A stretch of DNA of 64,000 nt from Pedobacter mendelii (GTDB lineage Bacteria > Bacteroidota > Bacteroidia > Sphingobacteriales > Sphingobacteriaceae): NCBI RefSeq assembly GCF_014635725.1, contig NZ_BMDJ01000001.1:124001-188000 (forward strand), written 5' to 3'. The notes under the pieces are model-generated. The model was not told the DNA's origin. It saw only the letters and a list, made by a program, of their open reading frames with translations, and did no database searches. Position 1 is the stretch's first letter, and each line of letters opens with the position of its first letter. Below are positions 28,295 through 37,095 of the stretch, piece by piece. The position numbers and the translations under genes were made by a program.

Positions 28295-28642
28295 TTAGCC
28301 AAGTGTTTCAATATAATTGTTTTCTTCAAAAGAAATTAAAATGGCTTTATTATCTTTTTCGATAACAGGTCTTTTAATTGCGCTTGTATTATTAATTAAA
28401 TAAGTAATTGCTTTATCCTGATTATCAATTTCTAACTGTTTTTCTTTCGAAAGCTTTTTCCATGTTAATCCTTTACGGTTTAAAACCTTTTCCCACCCAA
28501 AAGTATTACACCAATCGTTTAATTTTTCTGCAGTAATTCCTTTTTTCTTAAAGTCATGAAAATCGAAATCAATTTTATGTGCTTTTAACCAATCTAAAGA
28601 TTTTTTTACTGTATTACAATTTGGTATTCCGTATACTGTCAT
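28295..28642 (-). CDS. ArsC/Spx family (YffB-like) thioredoxin-fold protein
   Basis: The start MTVYGIPNCNTVKKSLDWL is at the ATG at 28640-28642; 115 residues. A single Cys (C9 in IPNCNTVKKS) and the RPVIEKDNKAILISF strand fit the ArsC/Spx/YffB family. The absence of a CxxC and the short length fit a YffB-like reductase instead of a true arsenate reductase; no ars genes are near. The 44 codons of open frame upstream are repeat-like intergenic DNA. Confidence 0.82.
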   Translation of the reverse strand: MTVYGIPNCNTVKKSLDWLKAHKIDFDFHDFKKKGITAEKLNDWCNTFGWEKVLNRKGLTWKKLSKEKQLEIDNQDKAITYLINNTSAIKRPVIEKDNKAILISFEENNYIETLG

Positions 28643-28852
28643 TAATTTAAATTTATTAGTAATTTTTTTGCTCAAAGATAATTGAATTGAGTGAATGATT
28701 GAGTTTTGAATTAGAATGTAATTGGCTAAACATCTTAAAATCCTTGCATCATTTAAATTCGGGTAATTCATCACATTTTTCTATTATTCCATCACATTTA
28801 TAAAGTTTATTCAATTTAGCTAAGTAAAATTGCACCATCAAATCATCATAAA

Positions 28853-30358
28853 ATGAACATTAAAGATTTACAAAAGGTAGAATTTTGGGTATCAACAGCT
28901 TTATATGTGTTGGTTGTTATCTTACTAATTTCAGGTGCCGATGGCCGGATTAATAATGATAACTATTATCAATTTAGAGGTGCAGATTTAGAATACTCTT
29001 ATTTTTCAAATTATCTAGTCCCTGAATTGTTTCGATTCACAATTTTGTATCTAAGTTTTTTAGCTATAAACTTCTCCATCATTCCTGCCCTAATCAACAA
29101 GAAAAATGTTGTAGCCAATAGTTTCTTTTTAGCAGGAATTTTCGTTTTCGGTGGCTTAGTATTTAGCATTTGTAAAACCTATACCGATGCATACCTATTA
29201 GATGAATATGATGATTTACAACACGCCTACAATAGAATATTCTTTAAAGGATACATATACAGTATGTGGTCTATTGTAATTATCTCATCTTATGCGCTAT
29301 TAAAAACCTTTATAAAACATTTAAGTGAAAATAAGTATAAAGATGCTAGTGAAAACACTTTGGCAAAAGTAGATATGTCTTTCGGCTTAGCATTTTGGTT
29401 TGTTGGTTTATTGTTGTGGATATCTACAAATTCGGCTATAGAAATTAGCGTATGCTGGACATTGGTAATCTTCTCATCGATTGGCATTGTAATTTATTCT
29501 ATATACAACCTTTTACCAGAAAATTTTGCAAAAGGTAAACCATTCAAAGTTTACTTTTGGCAGGTTTTTTTCATATCAATTCTTTTAGCAGTTCCTTTGG
29601 GTTTAATATCAACCCTATTTATTTGGCGAGTTGAAACGTTTTTCATTGTTTTTCTTTTTCACCTCCCAACACAGTTAATTATTAGCGCACCATTATCATG
29701 GTATATTTATAAAAGACGATTGGCCAATCGAACAGAAATTAAAACCCTAAAAACTGAATTAGGCAAATCAGATGCAAGCCTGAGTTTCTTGCAATCACAA
29801 ATTAATCCTCATTTTTTATTTAATGCTTTAAATACGCTTTTTGGAACTGCCTTACAAGAAAACGCAGAGCGTACTGGTGAAGGCATACAAAAGCTTGGCG
29901 ATATGATGCGTTTCATGCTCCACGAAAACATGCAGGATAAAATTTCACTAACCCGCGAGGTAGAATACCTAAGCAATTATATAGACTTACAAAAACTTCG
30001 AACTTCACGATCGGCTGATATTAAAATTGAAACACAAATTGATGAGCAATTAAACAACCTACAAATTACACCTATGCTTTTGATTCCATTTGTAGAAAAT
30101 GCATTTAAGCATGGTATTAGCTTACAACAGCCATCGCATATTAAAATTACACTGCAAACTAAAGAGCAAACACTTTACTTTGATGTTCATAACAGCATTC
30201 ATTTAAAAGCAGACAACGACCCTGAAAAACTAAAAAGTGGTATAGGTTTAGAAAATGTAAAACAACGATTGGCTTTACTTTATTTTGGAAAACATGAATT
30301 GATTATCCGCGAAAGTGCCAAAGAATTCTTCATCCATTTAACGCTGCAATTAGATTAG
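28853..30358 (+). CDS. LytS-type sensor histidine kinase
   Basis: A 501-residue membrane kinase with about six to seven membrane segments in residues 12-285. A short coiled linker and the His_kinase region follow (LQSQINPHFLFNALNTLFG, His about 323) and an HATPase with PFVENAFKHGI and GIGLENVKQRL. This family pairs with LytTR regulators, and one follows at 30751. The two are separated by a 392-base gap that contains a REP/RAYT-derived insertion. Confidence 0.9.
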   Translation: MNIKDLQKVEFWVSTALYVLVVILLISGADGRINNDNYYQFRGADLEYSYFSNYLVPELFRFTILYLSFLAINFSIIPALINKKNVVANSFFLAGIFVFGGLVFSICKTYTDAYLLDEYDDLQHAYNRIFFKGYIYSMWSIVIISSYALLKTFIKHLSENKYKDASENTLAKVDMSFGLAFWFVGLLLWISTNSAIEISVCWTLVIFSSIGIVIYSIYNLLPENFAKGKPFKVYFWQVFFISILLAVPLGLISTLFIWRVETFFIVFLFHLPTQLIISAPLSWYIYKRRLANRTEIKTLKTELGKSDASLSFLQSQINPHFLFNALNTLFGTALQENAERTGEGIQKLGDMMRFMLHENMQDKISLTREVEYLSNYIDLQKLRTSRSADIKIETQIDEQLNNLQITPMLLIPFVENAFKHGISLQQPSHIKITLQTKEQTLYFDVHNSIHLKADNDPEKLKSGIGLENVKQRLALLYFGKHELIIRESAKEFFIHLTLQLD

Positions 30359-30523
30359 CAATTGCTTTTTTTTGAAAACGAAAGTTCTTACCATCAAACG
30401 GTATGCAGCCCCGCTATCGCCAATAGTCCTCATTCGTGCCTCACTCCGGGCTATTTGGCTTTATCGGGTTTATAAACAAAGGTTTTGCTGTAAATTGCCA
30501 AGAGCTTAAAATTTTGTTAAATA

Positions 30524-30660
30524 GCCCTCGCTAGCGCACGCGTGCCGCGTGTGATATATTAGTATGTAGAACTATAAAAGGAACAAGTATAAAAAATGAG
30601 TTTTAAAGTTGAATATTTATGAGGGCATTATAGTTTCACACGCGGCACGCGTGCGCCAGC
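30524..30660. mobile_element. REPIN-like element derived from a RAYT transposon
   Basis: Two inverted REP units bound it: GCTAGCGCACGCGTGCCGCG at 30530-30549, and the reverse complement of GCTGGCGCACGCGTGCCGCG at 30641-30660. They enclose about 85 bases. Inside, an ATG at about 30596 reads MSFKVEYL-stop, which looks like the first two residues of the RAYT (MS) joined to its last residues (EYL). I infer an internal deletion of a full RAYT element like that at 53697-54115. The rest of the kinase-regulator gap (30359-30523 and 30661-30750) shows no gene. Confidence 0.7.
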
Positions 30661-30750
30661 ATTCGGGACTACTTTGCCAAGGATTACCGGTTAAGCGCTA
30701 CAGAAAAATAATTTTTAGAAAGAATTTTAAATCAAATCGTACCTTTAAAA

Positions 30751-31425
30751 ATGATTGCAATTGCTATAGATGATGAGCCAATAGCGCTCGAAATTATTAG
30801 GTCGCATGCATCAAAAGTGCCATTTATTGAATTGAATGCTACTTTTACAAATGCATTCGAAGCCATAAGTTATTTGCAGCAAAATAAAATCGACCTGATT
30901 TTTCTGGATATAAAAATGCCTGATATAAGTGGTATTGATTTTCTTAGAAGCTTGAGCAAACCGCCAATGGTGATATTTACCACTGCATATACCGAACATG
31001 CAGTACAAAGTTTTGAGCTTGATGCTGTTGATTATTTGTTAAAACCCTTTTCGCTATCTCGATTTTTAAAAGCTTGTAATAAAGTTCACGAATTATATAA
31101 TTTTCGTAATCAGCAATTAGGAGCCAAATCTGAATATATTTTTGTTAAAGATGGTTACGAACAAATTAAAGTAGAATTAAGTGAAATATTGTATGTTGAA
31201 GCTTCGGGAAATTATACCCAAATACAGCTAAAAAACAAGCTTTTAAGTTCGAGAATTACCATTAACGATTTAGCCGAATTGCTACCAAAAGCCGATTTTA
31301 TACGTTGCCATAGAGCCTTTATTGTAGCAAAAAGAAAAATATCAAAATTCGACCGCAGCCAGATATGGGTTGGAGAAAAGATTATCCCAATAGGAGCAAC
31401 TTATGGCAATCTACAACTGATTTGA
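30751..31425 (+). CDS. LytTR family response regulator
   Basis: A 224-residue regulator. Receiver residues are D7-D8, phosphoacceptor D53 (LIFLDIKMPDISG) and K in YLLKPF. The LytTR DNA-binding domain at about 125-220 has VEASGNYTQIQL and FIRCHRAFIVAKRKI. It is the cognate partner of the LytS-type kinase upstream. A TACCTTTA sequence ends 3 bases before the ATG, a near match to the -7 box seen at other leaderless candidates in the window. Confidence 0.92.
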   Translation: MIAIAIDDEPIALEIIRSHASKVPFIELNATFTNAFEAISYLQQNKIDLIFLDIKMPDISGIDFLRSLSKPPMVIFTTAYTEHAVQSFELDAVDYLLKPFSLSRFLKACNKVHELYNFRNQQLGAKSEYIFVKDGYEQIKVELSEILYVEASGNYTQIQLKNKLLSSRITINDLAELLPKADFIRCHRAFIVAKRKISKFDRSQIWVGEKIIPIGATYGNLQLI

Positions 31426-31476
31426 TAAACTTACAACATTTAAACATTAACCACTTTAACATTCCAAGCTTAGTCT

Positions 31477-31484
31477 TATCTTTG
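31477..31484 (+). promoter_or_regulatory. -7 promoter box 4 bases upstream of the ribH ATG
   Basis: TATCTTTG matches TAnnTTTG and is followed by four bases and the ATG. A weak -33 (TTTA) lies about 18 bases upstream. Predicts a leaderless ribH transcript. Confidence 0.45.
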
Positions 31485-31488
31485 TTGC

Positions 31489-31986
31489 ATGTCAAGTCAA
31501 TTAAAAAATCTATCAGATTTTTCTCATACAACGGTTCCAAATGGTGCAAACTATAAATTCGGAATAATTGTTGCCGAATGGAATGCTGAAATTACAGGCG
31601 CATTGTATAATGGTGCTTTAAAAACTCTGCTAGATAATGGAGTAAAGGAAGAAAATATAATTTCTTTACCTGTACCAGGCAGCTTTGAATTAACAGGTGG
31701 TGCCGAAATTTTATTGAGCAAAAAAACTGATTTAGATGGTGTAATTTGCCTAGGCTGTGTAATTCAAGGTGATACCAAACATTTTGATTTCATTTGCGAT
31801 GCTGTTGCTCAAGGACTAACAAATGTTGGAATTAAATATAGTAAGCCGGTTATTTTTGGTGTGCTAACAACAAATAATTTAGAGCAAGCTCAAGATCGTG
31901 CAGGAGGCAAACACGGCAATAAGGGCGATGAAGCTGCAATTACAGCAATTAAAATGGCCGATTTTTCTGCAAACATATTAATATAG
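31489..31986 (+). CDS. ribH: 6,7-dimethyl-8-ribityllumazine synthase
   Basis: A 165-residue enzyme of riboflavin synthesis that joins 5-amino-6-ribitylaminouracil with 3,4-dihydroxy-2-butanone 4-phosphate. Motifs: FGIIVAEWNAEIT, VPGSFELTGGAEIL, CLGCVIQGDTKHFDFIC (catalytic His region) and FGVLTTNNLEQAQDRAGG with GNKGDEAA. Full length. No other rib gene is adjacent. Confidence 0.95.
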   Translation: MSSQLKNLSDFSHTTVPNGANYKFGIIVAEWNAEITGALYNGALKTLLDNGVKEENIISLPVPGSFELTGGAEILLSKKTDLDGVICLGCVIQGDTKHFDFICDAVAQGLTNVGIKYSKPVIFGVLTTNNLEQAQDRAGGKHGNKGDEAAITAIKMADFSANILI

Positions 31987-32033
31987 CCTTTTAATAATTA
32001 TTTGTACCTTAGGATTTTAAAATTACTATCTGA

Positions 32034-32156
32034 ATGAAAAAAGTTGCCATCCTGTTATTGGCGGTGTTCTGCACCATTACCATTTTAGAATCTTGTTCTT
32101 CTAAACTTTGCCCTGCATACAGCTCGTATCCAGAAGGTAAACGTAGAAGAAACTAA
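32034..32156 (+). CDS. Very small lipoprotein (40 residues)
   Basis: The product starts MKKVAILLLAVFCTITIL and has a lipobox ending in Cys21 (LESC). A short basic tail with CPAYSSYPEGKRRRN follows. A clear lipoprotein signal on so short a frame, plus a TACCTTAG -7-like box about 22 bases upstream, argue that it is real. The CPAY segment gives a second cysteine. It lies between ribH and ytxJ. Function unknown. Confidence 0.65.
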   Translation: MKKVAILLLAVFCTITILESCSSKLCPAYSSYPEGKRRRN

Positions 32157-32244
32157 TCTTCAATTTCATTTTCTCATTTTTAGGTCATTTACAGAACTTT
32201 ATGTTTTGCTAAGTGTTTACCTATAAACATATTTATAAAATATC

Positions 32245-32577
32245 ATGACCTGGGTTAACTTAACTTCAATAGAGCAACTTGACGAAATAAAAAACGCAAG
32301 TGGCTTCAGCCTTATCTTCAAGCACAGTACACGTTGTTCTATAAGCATGATGGCTCGCAAAAATTTCGAAATGGATTGGGATGTAATTCCAGAAGACACC
32401 AAACTTTACTTTTTGGATTTAATTAGCTACCGTGATATTTCAAATAAAATTGCCGAAGTTTTTCAGGTGGCTCACCAATCTCCTCAAGTCTTATTAATTA
32501 AAGATGGAGATTGCGTTTTAGAATCTTCACATAGTGATATCTCTGCAGAGGAAGTAGCCGAAGTGATAGCCTCTTAG
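32245..32577 (+). CDS. ytxJ: YtxJ-like bacillithiol system redox-active protein
   Basis: A 110-residue thioredoxin-fold protein of the DUF2847/YtxJ type: FKHSTRCSISMMARKNFE holds a monothiol active site (CSIS), and HQSPQVLLIKDG the cis-proline loop. The family is proposed to act as a bacilliredoxin that removes bacillithiol from proteins. It implies that this organism makes bacillithiol, which is known in Bacteroidota. Convergent with mqo. Confidence 0.88.
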   Translation: MTWVNLTSIEQLDEIKNASGFSLIFKHSTRCSISMMARKNFEMDWDVIPEDTKLYFLDLISYRDISNKIAEVFQVAHQSPQVLLIKDGDCVLESSHSDISAEEVAEVIAS

Positions 32578-32615
32578 TTAATAAAGCCAAAATCAATATT
32601 ATTTACAATATACTT

Positions 32616-32665
32616 TAGCCACAGATTACCAGATTAAAAACTAAAAATCTGTTAATCTGTGGCTA
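32616..32665. repeat. Dispersed palindromic repeat between ytxJ and mqo
   Basis: TAGCCACAGATTA at 32616-32628 pairs with TTAATCTGTGGCTA at 32652-32665 to form a long hairpin between convergent genes. It probably also acts as a bidirectional terminator. It belongs to a family with related copies near 15820, 58792-58854 and 63689-63736. Confidence 0.75.
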
Positions 32666-32671
32666 TCAAAA

Positions 32672-34180
32672 TTAAATGGTTTCTATTTTTAATATTTGTG
32701 ACGTTCTGCTTCGGGTTGATTTACAAAGTTCTGTATCATTAGCTAAAGCTTTTCCATAAGTAGGAATCATCTCTTTAACTTTTGCTTGCCATTCAGGAGT
32801 TGCCAAATCTTCCTTAAAACATCTATCTAATAAATCAAGCATAATAGAAACAGCTGTTGAAGCACCTGGTGAAGCGCCTAATAATGCAGCAATAGACCCA
32901 TCAGCAGCACTTACCACTTCGGTACCGAACTCTAAAATACCACCTTGTTTTTCATCCTTTTTAATAACCTGAACACGTTGTCCTGCATATTCCAATTCCC
33001 AGTCTTTTAGCTCAGCTGTTGGAAGATATTCTTTCAAGGCTTCTAACCTATCTTCAGGAGATTGCCTTACCTGATCAATTAAATATTTGGTTAAATCAAG
33101 ATTATGCAATCCGGCCGAAAGCATTGGGCGAATATTATTAAATTTAATTGATTTTGGCAGATCAAGGAAAGATCCGTTTTTCAAAAATTTAGTAGAGAAA
33201 CCTGCATAAGGGCCAAATAACAACGCTTGCTTACCATTTATCATTCTGGTATCCAAATGCGGAACCGACATTGGTGGTGCACCAACTGCTGCTTTACCAT
33301 AAACCTTTGCATGGTGCTTGGCAATAATTTCTTCGTTAGTACATTTTAACCATTGCCCGCTAACCGGGAAACCGCCAAAACCTTTTCCTTCAGGAATATC
33401 AGATTTTTCGAGCAAAGGTAAAGAACCACCACCAGCACCGATGAAAACAAATTTTGCAACTCGTTTATGCTTATCGCCACTTTCTAAATCTTTAACTTTT
33501 ATGCTCCAGTTACCATCTTTATTTTTTTTCAAATCACGAATTTCATGATTAAAATAAAGGCTAACATTACTCTGGTCTTTAAGGTGATTAAACATATCAC
33601 GGGTTAGCGACCCGAAATTTACATCGGTACCCAAATCCATTTTAGTTGCAGCAACTTTTTCGTTTTTCTTACGCCCATCCATAATTAATGGGGCCCAGTC
33701 TTTTACTATTTCAGTATCTTCTGTATACTGCATGTCGCTAAATAAATCGCACTTATGCAAAGCATCATAGCGTTTTTTAAGATAGTCTACATTCTTTTTT
33801 CCCCATACAAAACTCATATGAGGAATTTTTCGAATAAAGTTTTCTGGATTAGAAACCAATCCTTTTTCGATAAGATAAGCCCAAAACTGTTTAGAAACTT
33901 CAAAATGTTCTGCAATTTGAACAGCTTTTACAGTTTCTACCGTCCCATCTTTTTTTTCAGGGGTATAATTTAACTCACAAAAAGCAGAGTGACCTGTACC
34001 GGCATTGTTCCATGCATCAGAACTTTCTGCTGCCGCAATATCAAGCCGCTCGTAAATTTCTATGCTTAAATTAGGTTCTAATTCTTTTAATAAAACACCA
34101 AGGGTTGCACTCATTATGCCCGCCCCTATTAAAATTACATCTGTGTCAGTTTTACCAACTGTCTTATTCTTTTTTGCCAT
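32672..34180 (-). CDS. mqo: Malate:quinone oxidoreductase
   Basis: A 502-residue FAD membrane-associated enzyme that oxidises malate to oxaloacetate and reduces quinone in the TCA cycle. Motifs: FAD site VILIGAGIMSATLGVLL (about residues 15-31), SSDAWNNAGTGHSAFCELNY, GAGGGSLPLLEKS, FGPYAGFSTKFL and the C-terminal GASPGASTAVSIMLDLL. Full length. A TAAATTTG -7 box lies 18 bases upstream of the ATG. Confidence 0.95.
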   Translation of the reverse strand: MAKKNKTVGKTDTDVILIGAGIMSATLGVLLKELEPNLSIEIYERLDIAAAESSDAWNNAGTGHSAFCELNYTPEKKDGTVETVKAVQIAEHFEVSKQFWAYLIEKGLVSNPENFIRKIPHMSFVWGKKNVDYLKKRYDALHKCDLFSDMQYTEDTEIVKDWAPLIMDGRKKNEKVAATKMDLGTDVNFGSLTRDMFNHLKDQSNVSLYFNHEIRDLKKNKDGNWSIKVKDLESGDKHKRVAKFVFIGAGGGSLPLLEKSDIPEGKGFGGFPVSGQWLKCTNEEIIAKHHAKVYGKAAVGAPPMSVPHLDTRMINGKQALLFGPYAGFSTKFLKNGSFLDLPKSIKFNNIRPMLSAGLHNLDLTKYLIDQVRQSPEDRLEALKEYLPTAELKDWELEYAGQRVQVIKKDEKQGGILEFGTEVVSAADGSIAALLGASPGASTAVSIMLDLLDRCFKEDLATPEWQAKVKEMIPTYGKALANDTELCKSTRSRTSQILKIETI

Positions 34181-34536
34181 CTTATCTTAAAGGAGTTGCA
34201 AATTTAGAATCATTTCAAACATGTCACGAATTTTTAATAAAAAATTGCTAAAAAATTAGAATTAAATATTGTTTTACAAACTTTACAAACAAAATCTAAA
34301 CCGGAAAAAACTTGTTTTAAGGGTTTATTCAGAAGTGAATAGAAATACATTAGTTAAAAGCAGAATTTAAATTGCTATTCTTTTAAAATGGGCGAATTAT
34401 TAGTAATCTGAGCAATTAATTTGTTCATCTAAACATATGTTAGTTTAAATCTTTAATATTGATCTACACCATATTATTACAACCTTCAAACATTTCAACG
34501 TTACAACATTTCAATCCTAATCCTTAACTTTGTATC
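34181..34536. other. Intergenic region between divergent mqo and lipA
   Basis: A 356-base AT-rich divergent promoter region. It holds TAAATTTG for mqo at 34199-34206 and TAACTTTG for lipA at 34525-34532. A stretch of simple repeats with the word CATTTCAA / CGTTACAA at about 34490-34515 precedes lipA. No gene is seen. Confidence 0.5.
34525..34532 (+). promoter_or_regulatory. -7 promoter box 4 bases upstream of the lipA ATG
   Basis: TAACTTTG is followed by four bases and the ATG. The -33 position is weak. It predicts a transcript starting at the initiation codon. Confidence 0.45.
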
Positions 34537-35430
34537 ATGATTGATTTACCGGTAGTACCTGCTGTGACTGAAGTTAAACGTAAACCAGATTGGTTACGTG
34601 TGAAATTGCCTGTTGGGAAAGAGTATGCTCAAGTTCGCAGTTTGGTTGATACGCATAAGCTTCACACGATTTGTGAAAGTGGCAATTGTCCAAATATGGG
34701 CGAATGTTGGGGTGCAGGAACAGCAACCTTCATGATTTTAGGAAATATTTGCACAAGAAGCTGTTCATTCTGCGCTGTTGCTACTGGTCGTCCTTTAGCT
34801 GTTGATATTGATGAGCCTAATCGTGTAGCCAATTCGGTAAAATTAATGGGCGTTAAACATTGTGTTATTACATCAGTAGATCGCGATGACTTGAAAGATG
34901 GAGGTTCAATTATTTGGGCAGAAACTTTACAAGCCATCCGTAAAGAAAGTCCGATTACAACCTTAGAAACTTTGATTCCTGATTTCAGAGGAATTTGGAA
35001 TAATTTATACCGCGTTTTAGAAGAACGTCCTGAAGTGGTTTCACACAATATGGAAACCGTTAAGCGCTTAACCAAACAAGTACGTATTCAAGCAAAATAC
35101 GACAGAAGTTTAGAGGCTTTAAAAAGAATATCAGAATTTGGTTTAAGAACAAAAACAGGAATTATGCTTGGTTTAGGAGAAACTAAGGAAGATATTTTTG
35201 AAGCAATGGATGATTTGGTTGCTAATGGTGTTCATATTTTAACTTTAGGTCAATATTTACAACCAACTCGTAATCACCATCCTGTAGTAGATTGGATTCA
35301 TCCCGATACTTTTGCAATGTATAAAGAAGTTGGTATCGCAAAAGGCTTAAAGTATGTTGAAAGTGGGCCTTTAGTTCGTTCATCTTACCATGCAGAAAAA
35401 CATCTGTTCCCAATAGAGGGAATAATTTAA
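34537..35430 (+). CDS. lipA: Lipoyl synthase
   Basis: A 297-residue radical SAM enzyme that inserts two sulfurs into octanoyl groups on lipoyl domains. The auxiliary cluster motif [13 protein letters not shown] is at about residues 46-58, the radical [11 protein letters not shown] at about 72-79, and the C-terminal RSSYHAEK with its serine ligand is present. Full length, apparently monocistronic; lipB is not adjacent. Confidence 0.96.
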   Translation: MIDLPVVPAVTEVKRKPDWLRVKLPVGKEYAQVRSLVDTHKLHTICESGNCPNMGECWGAGTATFMILGNICTRSCSFCAVATGRPLAVDIDEPNRVANSVKLMGVKHCVITSVDRDDLKDGGSIIWAETLQAIRKESPITTLETLIPDFRGIWNNLYRVLEERPEVVSHNMETVKRLTKQVRIQAKYDRSLEALKRISEFGLRTKTGIMLGLGETKEDIFEAMDDLVANGVHILTLGQYLQPTRNHHPVVDWIHPDTFAMYKEVGIAKGLKYVESGPLVRSSYHAEKHLFPIEGII

Positions 35431-35583
35431 TTTAATAGTTTATATATTATTTACCTAGTAATAAATCCCTCATAGATAATTAATTATTTGATTATTGTTG
35501 ATTGCTATTTGGTTTTGATTACAGGTTATTATTTATTATTTATAAATAGCATTCCTAAAAAGAATATGTTTGTAAAACATTTT

Positions 35584-35614
35584 TTTGGTTTTATTGTTGT
35601 GAGTTGTATCTTAG
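35584..35614 (+). promoter_or_regulatory. Promoter of the ECF sigma/anti-sigma operon
   Basis: TTTG, a 19-base spacer and TATCTTAG (one mismatch to TAnnTTTG) lie just before the GTG start at 35624. The leader would be only a few bases. Confidence 0.5.
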
Positions 35615-35623
35615 TAACCAATA

Positions 35624-36175
35624 GTGACTGCATTAAAAAAATTAACCCTATCTGAGCCTGAACTTGTTTTAGCATTGCAATCGAAAGATCCGGCAGTACT
35701 AAAAACATTGTATAGCATGTACTCGTCTGCTCTGTATGGCGTTATTTCCCGTATTATAACCCATACCGAATTGGCTGAAGATGTTTTACAAGAAACCTTC
35801 GTTAAAATTTGGCAATCTGCAGCACATTATGATAATGCAAAAGGTCGTTTATTCACGTGGATGATGAATATTGCTCGTAATCTTTCTATTGATAAGCTTA
35901 GATCTAAAGATTTTAAAAATTCACTCAAAAACCAAGATATAGAAAATAACGTAAGTTTCGTTGATGAACAAAACAAGGTAACCTTTAATCCTGATGTAAT
36001 GGGGGTTAAGCAACTTGTAGAGAACTTGAAACCTGATTTACAGTCTGTTCTCGATTTAGTTTATTATAAAGGCTTCACACATGTAGAAGCCGCAGAGAAA
36101 TTAGATTTGCCATTAGGTACGGTTAAAACCCGAATCAGATTGGCTATTATAGAATTGAGAAAGAGTTTTAATTGA
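35624..36175 (+). CDS. ECF RNA polymerase sigma factor (SigK-like)
   Basis: A 183-residue sigma factor. Region 2 is at about 25-95 (HTELAEDVLQETFVKIWQSA, FTWMMNIARNLSIDKLRSK) and region 4 at about 130-180 (YYKGFTHVEAAEKLDLPLGT with VKTRIR). The start is the GTG at 35624. It is followed directly by an RskA-type anti-sigma gene, so the pair resembles SigK/RskA. It does not belong to the SusC/D-type FecI group. Confidence 0.92.
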   Translation: MTALKKLTLSEPELVLALQSKDPAVLKTLYSMYSSALYGVISRIITHTELAEDVLQETFVKIWQSAAHYDNAKGRLFTWMMNIARNLSIDKLRSKDFKNSLKNQDIENNVSFVDEQNKVTFNPDVMGVKQLVENLKPDLQSVLDLVYYKGFTHVEAAEKLDLPLGTVKTRIRLAIIELRKSFN

Positions 36176-36177
36176 GT

Positions 36178-37035
36178 GTGGAAAATTTAAAAGCATATAT
36201 CGAATCTGGAGTACTTGAGTTGTACGTTTTAGGTGATTTATCACCAGAAGAAATCGTGCAGGTTGAAGAAATGGCATCTCGTTACCCTGAGATGAAAAAT
36301 GAAATAGCAGCCATGGAGCATGCTATTGAAAAGTATGCTATGCAAAATACTGTAGAACCATCTGCAGATGTAGAATTAAGATTATTCGAGAAGCTGGGAT
36401 TAAATGATGTTGAAGAGAATGAGGTTATTTCTACACAACCAGCCTATATTGAAGAACCTAAAATTGTACGTTTAGATGGAAGTGACGGCAAAGTGAGAAC
36501 TTTACGTTATGCTTTAGTAGCCTGTGTGGCATTGTTAGTTGTAAGTACTGTTTCATTATTTATTACTTATAATAAACTTGGCGATGCTCACGACCAGATT
36601 GCAAGTTTAAATCTGGATAAACAAAAGTTTGCTGGTGTAGTTAGCAAATTAGAATACGAAAATAGCGGATTGGAAAACATGGCAGCCATGGCCGATAGCC
36701 AAGAATGGGCAACCATAAAAATGGCTGGTCAAGCTTTTAGTCCAAAATCAAAAATGAAAGTTTATTGGAATAAAAAAGATAAAAGTGTTCTAATTAATTA
36801 TGTAGCCATGGATTTACCCAAAACAGATGAGGCTCACGAATATCAATTATGGGCTTTGGTAAATGGAAAACCTGTTAGCCTAGGTGTTTTCGGAAAAACT
36901 GATTCTACGGATAACGAAGCGATAATTAAAATGCAAACCATACAACAGGCTCAGGCTTTTGCTGTAACATTAGAGCCAATGGGCGGAAGTGTAAATCCAA
37001 CTATGGAAAAACTAACCGTAATGGGTGGTGTTTAA
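36178..37035 (+). CDS. Anti-sigma factor with RskA-type C-terminal domain
   Basis: A 285-residue protein. The N-terminal cytoplasmic anti-sigma domain has LELYVLGDLSPEEIVQVEEM. A single membrane helix lies at about 108-130 (LRYALVACVALLVVSTVSLF). The periplasmic C-terminal RskA fold has GQAFSPKSKMKVYWNK, HEYQLWALVNGKPVSLGVFG and VTLEPMGGSVNPT. I chose the GTG at 36178; a TTG at 36172 overlapping the sigma stop is the alternative and would add two residues. It should hold the sigma factor at the membrane. Confidence 0.88.
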   Translation: MENLKAYIESGVLELYVLGDLSPEEIVQVEEMASRYPEMKNEIAAMEHAIEKYAMQNTVEPSADVELRLFEKLGLNDVEENEVISTQPAYIEEPKIVRLDGSDGKVRTLRYALVACVALLVVSTVSLFITYNKLGDAHDQIASLNLDKQKFAGVVSKLEYENSGLENMAAMADSQEWATIKMAGQAFSPKSKMKVYWNKKDKSVLINYVAMDLPKTDEAHEYQLWALVNGKPVSLGVFGKTDSTDNEAIIKMQTIQQAQAFAVTLEPMGGSVNPTMEKLTVMGGV

Positions 37036-37064
37036 CTTAAATAACAATTGAAAATATAAAAAAT

Positions 37065-37085
37065 CCGATAGTTCAAAACTATCGG
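37065..37085. terminator. Bidirectional terminator
   Basis: A nine-base-pair stem CCGATAGTT / AACTATCGG with T-runs on both strands' downstream sides. It lies between the convergent anti-sigma and AIM24-like genes. Confidence 0.9.
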
Positions 37086-37095
37086 GTTTTTTTGT

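Noticed and set aside
28295..28642. Arsenate reductase
   Set aside because: Only the ArsC/Spx fold is seen, with no ars genes nearby; YffB/Spx-like is the safer name.
34662..35075. A 137-codon minus-strand open frame within lipA
   Set aside because: It lies wholly inside a well-conserved lipA with both cysteine motifs; the antisense frame has no family features.
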